Part shown: one piece after another, positions 5,235 through 5,905 of the stretch | How the letters are laid out: each line of letters opens with the position of its first letter | Position numbering within the stretch: position 1 is the stretch's first letter | Assembly (NCBI GenBank): GCA_028699365.1 | Contig: JAQVUQ010000186.1 | Location: 1 to 5,905 of the forward strand | Direction of reading: 5' to 3' | Length of the DNA stretch: 5,905 bases | Origin: UBA5359 sp028699365 [NCBI: bacterium] | Lineage (GTDB): Bacteria; UBP13; UBA5359 | Program-made: the position numbers and the translations under genes | Notes under the pieces: model-generated | Told to the model about the DNA's origin: nothing | The model's input: only the letters and a program-made list of their open reading frames with translations | Database searches by the model: none

Positions 5235-5905
5235 CTACCCTTTGCTGTCTGTAGTATTTACTTTACGACCATTCATGAACCAACGGGTGACGCGACAGAC
5301 CGCTTTTACCGTTTCCTCCAGGTCGATATCGGTGAAGGCTTCGTTGACGGGCAAAACCACCCCGGTTTCCAGCACTTTTTCCGCTATCGGGCATAACCCG
5401 GTATGATAGTCATATTTTTCATAGGGATGCCCACCGCGCTCGAAAGCGCTATGCCTGGTGAAAACAGGATACTCGTAAACACAGCGCCCTATGTAATGCG
5501 CTGAGGCTCTGAGCCCCTCGGCTTTAAGGGCTGCGGCATACTCATCGGCATCGCATCCCAGCACCTCGGGTTTGACACGTAGCAGATAGAACCACCAGGT
5601 AGGTTCGCAACCGGGAGTAGGTTGAGGGAGTATTATCCCTTCCAGATCATGCAGCCTGCGACTCAGCTCTGTGCCCCACCAACGACGCCGTGCTACTATC
5701 CTTGCAAGCTTATTCAACTGGGCCAACACTATTGCTGCCTGAAGCTCGGTCATGCGGTAGTTGTTGGCCAGAAAAGAGGGATCACGGAAGGCAGCACCGG
5801 CCTCACGATCATAACACTTGTCCGTAGCCAGTCTCAAACGCCTGGCTGTATCCTTGTCACCGGTAACGGTTACCCCCCCTTCACCGCATGAAATATGTTT
5901 GGACT
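5235..5905 (-). CDS. DegT/DnrJ/EryC1/StrS-family PLP-dependent aminotransferase, C-terminal half (5' end outside window)
   Basis: The frame is open from the right edge to a TAG at 5237-5235, giving 222 visible residues. The first ones read SKHISCGEGG. This is the family's 'SKxxxxGEGG' loop, whose lysine (codon 5900-5898) forms the Schiff base with PLP, so the window cuts the gene almost exactly at the active-site lysine. About half of a roughly 400-residue protein is missing. Further family marks are NNYRMTELQAA (fragment 47-57, dimer/active-site loop), 'LNKLARIVARRR', the substrate-side strand 'TWWFYLLRVKP' and a closing 'VLPVNEAFTDIDLEETVKAV'. These enzymes move an amino group from Glu or Gln onto a keto-sugar or keto-cyclitol in the cytoplasm. 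The exact sugar cannot be told; the long 'RASAHYIGRCVYEYPVF' segment is reminiscent of the inosose/AHBA-type branch, but that is only an impression. Its tail is closely matched by the remnant at 613-672. Confidence 0.85.
   Translation of the reverse strand, partial: SKHISCGEGGVTVTGDKDTARRLRLATDKCYDREAGAAFRDPSFLANNYRMTELQAAIVLAQLNKLARIVARRRWWGTELSRRLHDLEGIILPQPTPGCEPTWWFYLLRVKPEVLGCDADEYAAALKAEGLRASAHYIGRCVYEYPVFTRHSAFERGGHPYEKYDYHTGLCPIAEKVLETGVVLPVNEAFTDIDLEETVKAVCRVTRWFMNGRKVNTTDSKG

Noticed and set aside
4249-5406. Plus-strand open frames opposite the hydrolase and aminotransferase
   Set aside because: They are antisense to genes with conserved motifs, and none has a recognisable product.
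5873-5879. Run of seven C (seven G on the coding strand) as a frameshift site
   Set aside because: The aminotransferase frame reads correctly on both sides (SKHISCGEGG then VTVTGDKD), so no frameshift is needed and the run simply encodes the Gly-Gly of the motif.

Overview
All convincing genes in this window lie on the minus strand and read right to left as one cluster. The order is: the C-terminal half of a PLP-dependent sugar aminotransferase (DegT/DnrJ/EryC1/StrS family), an isochorismatase-fold cysteine hydrolase-like protein, a very large secreted heparinase II/III-type protein, and the N-terminal part of an amidohydrolase-2-like protein that runs off the left edge. The long open frames on the plus strand are antisense shadows of these genes. 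I see no tRNA, rRNA, CRISPR array, insertion sequence or phage gene.

The gene mix suggests an environmental polysaccharide-degrading bacterium, perhaps of the Planctomycetes-Lentisphaerae-Verrucomicrobia type or a similar metagenomic lineage. The supporting traits are a secreted lyase with a CBM9/DOMON-like front end, sitting next to DegT aminotransferase, cysteine hydrolase and amidohydrolase genes. Base composition looks close to balanced. The taxonomic placement is inference from gene content only.

Layout from the promoter-proximal (right) side: aminotransferase 5905-5235, a 50-base gap with a small hairpin, cysteine hydrolase 5184-4348, an 11-base overlap, the lyase 4358-681, a 102-base gap, then the amidohydrolase-like gene from 578 to beyond position 1. 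The lyase has a signal peptide and should act outside the cytoplasm. The other three show no export signal in what is visible and are probably cytoplasmic. A working reading is that the lyase opens a uronic or amino-sugar polymer outside the cytoplasm while the others process or aminate small products inside, but no substrate can be read from the sequence.

The most unusual points are: (1) the gap between the lyase and the amidohydrolase gene contains 19 codons and a stop that look like the tail of a second DegT aminotransferase, a scar of past duplication or cassette insertion; (2) the CBM9-like module of the lyase appears rearranged, with its usual opening segment found after the rest of the domain; (3) the lyase toroid carries a perfect EF-hand/dockerin-type calcium loop and a CxxC...CxxC knuckle; (4) the amidohydrolase-like protein lacks the metal-binding HxH motif.
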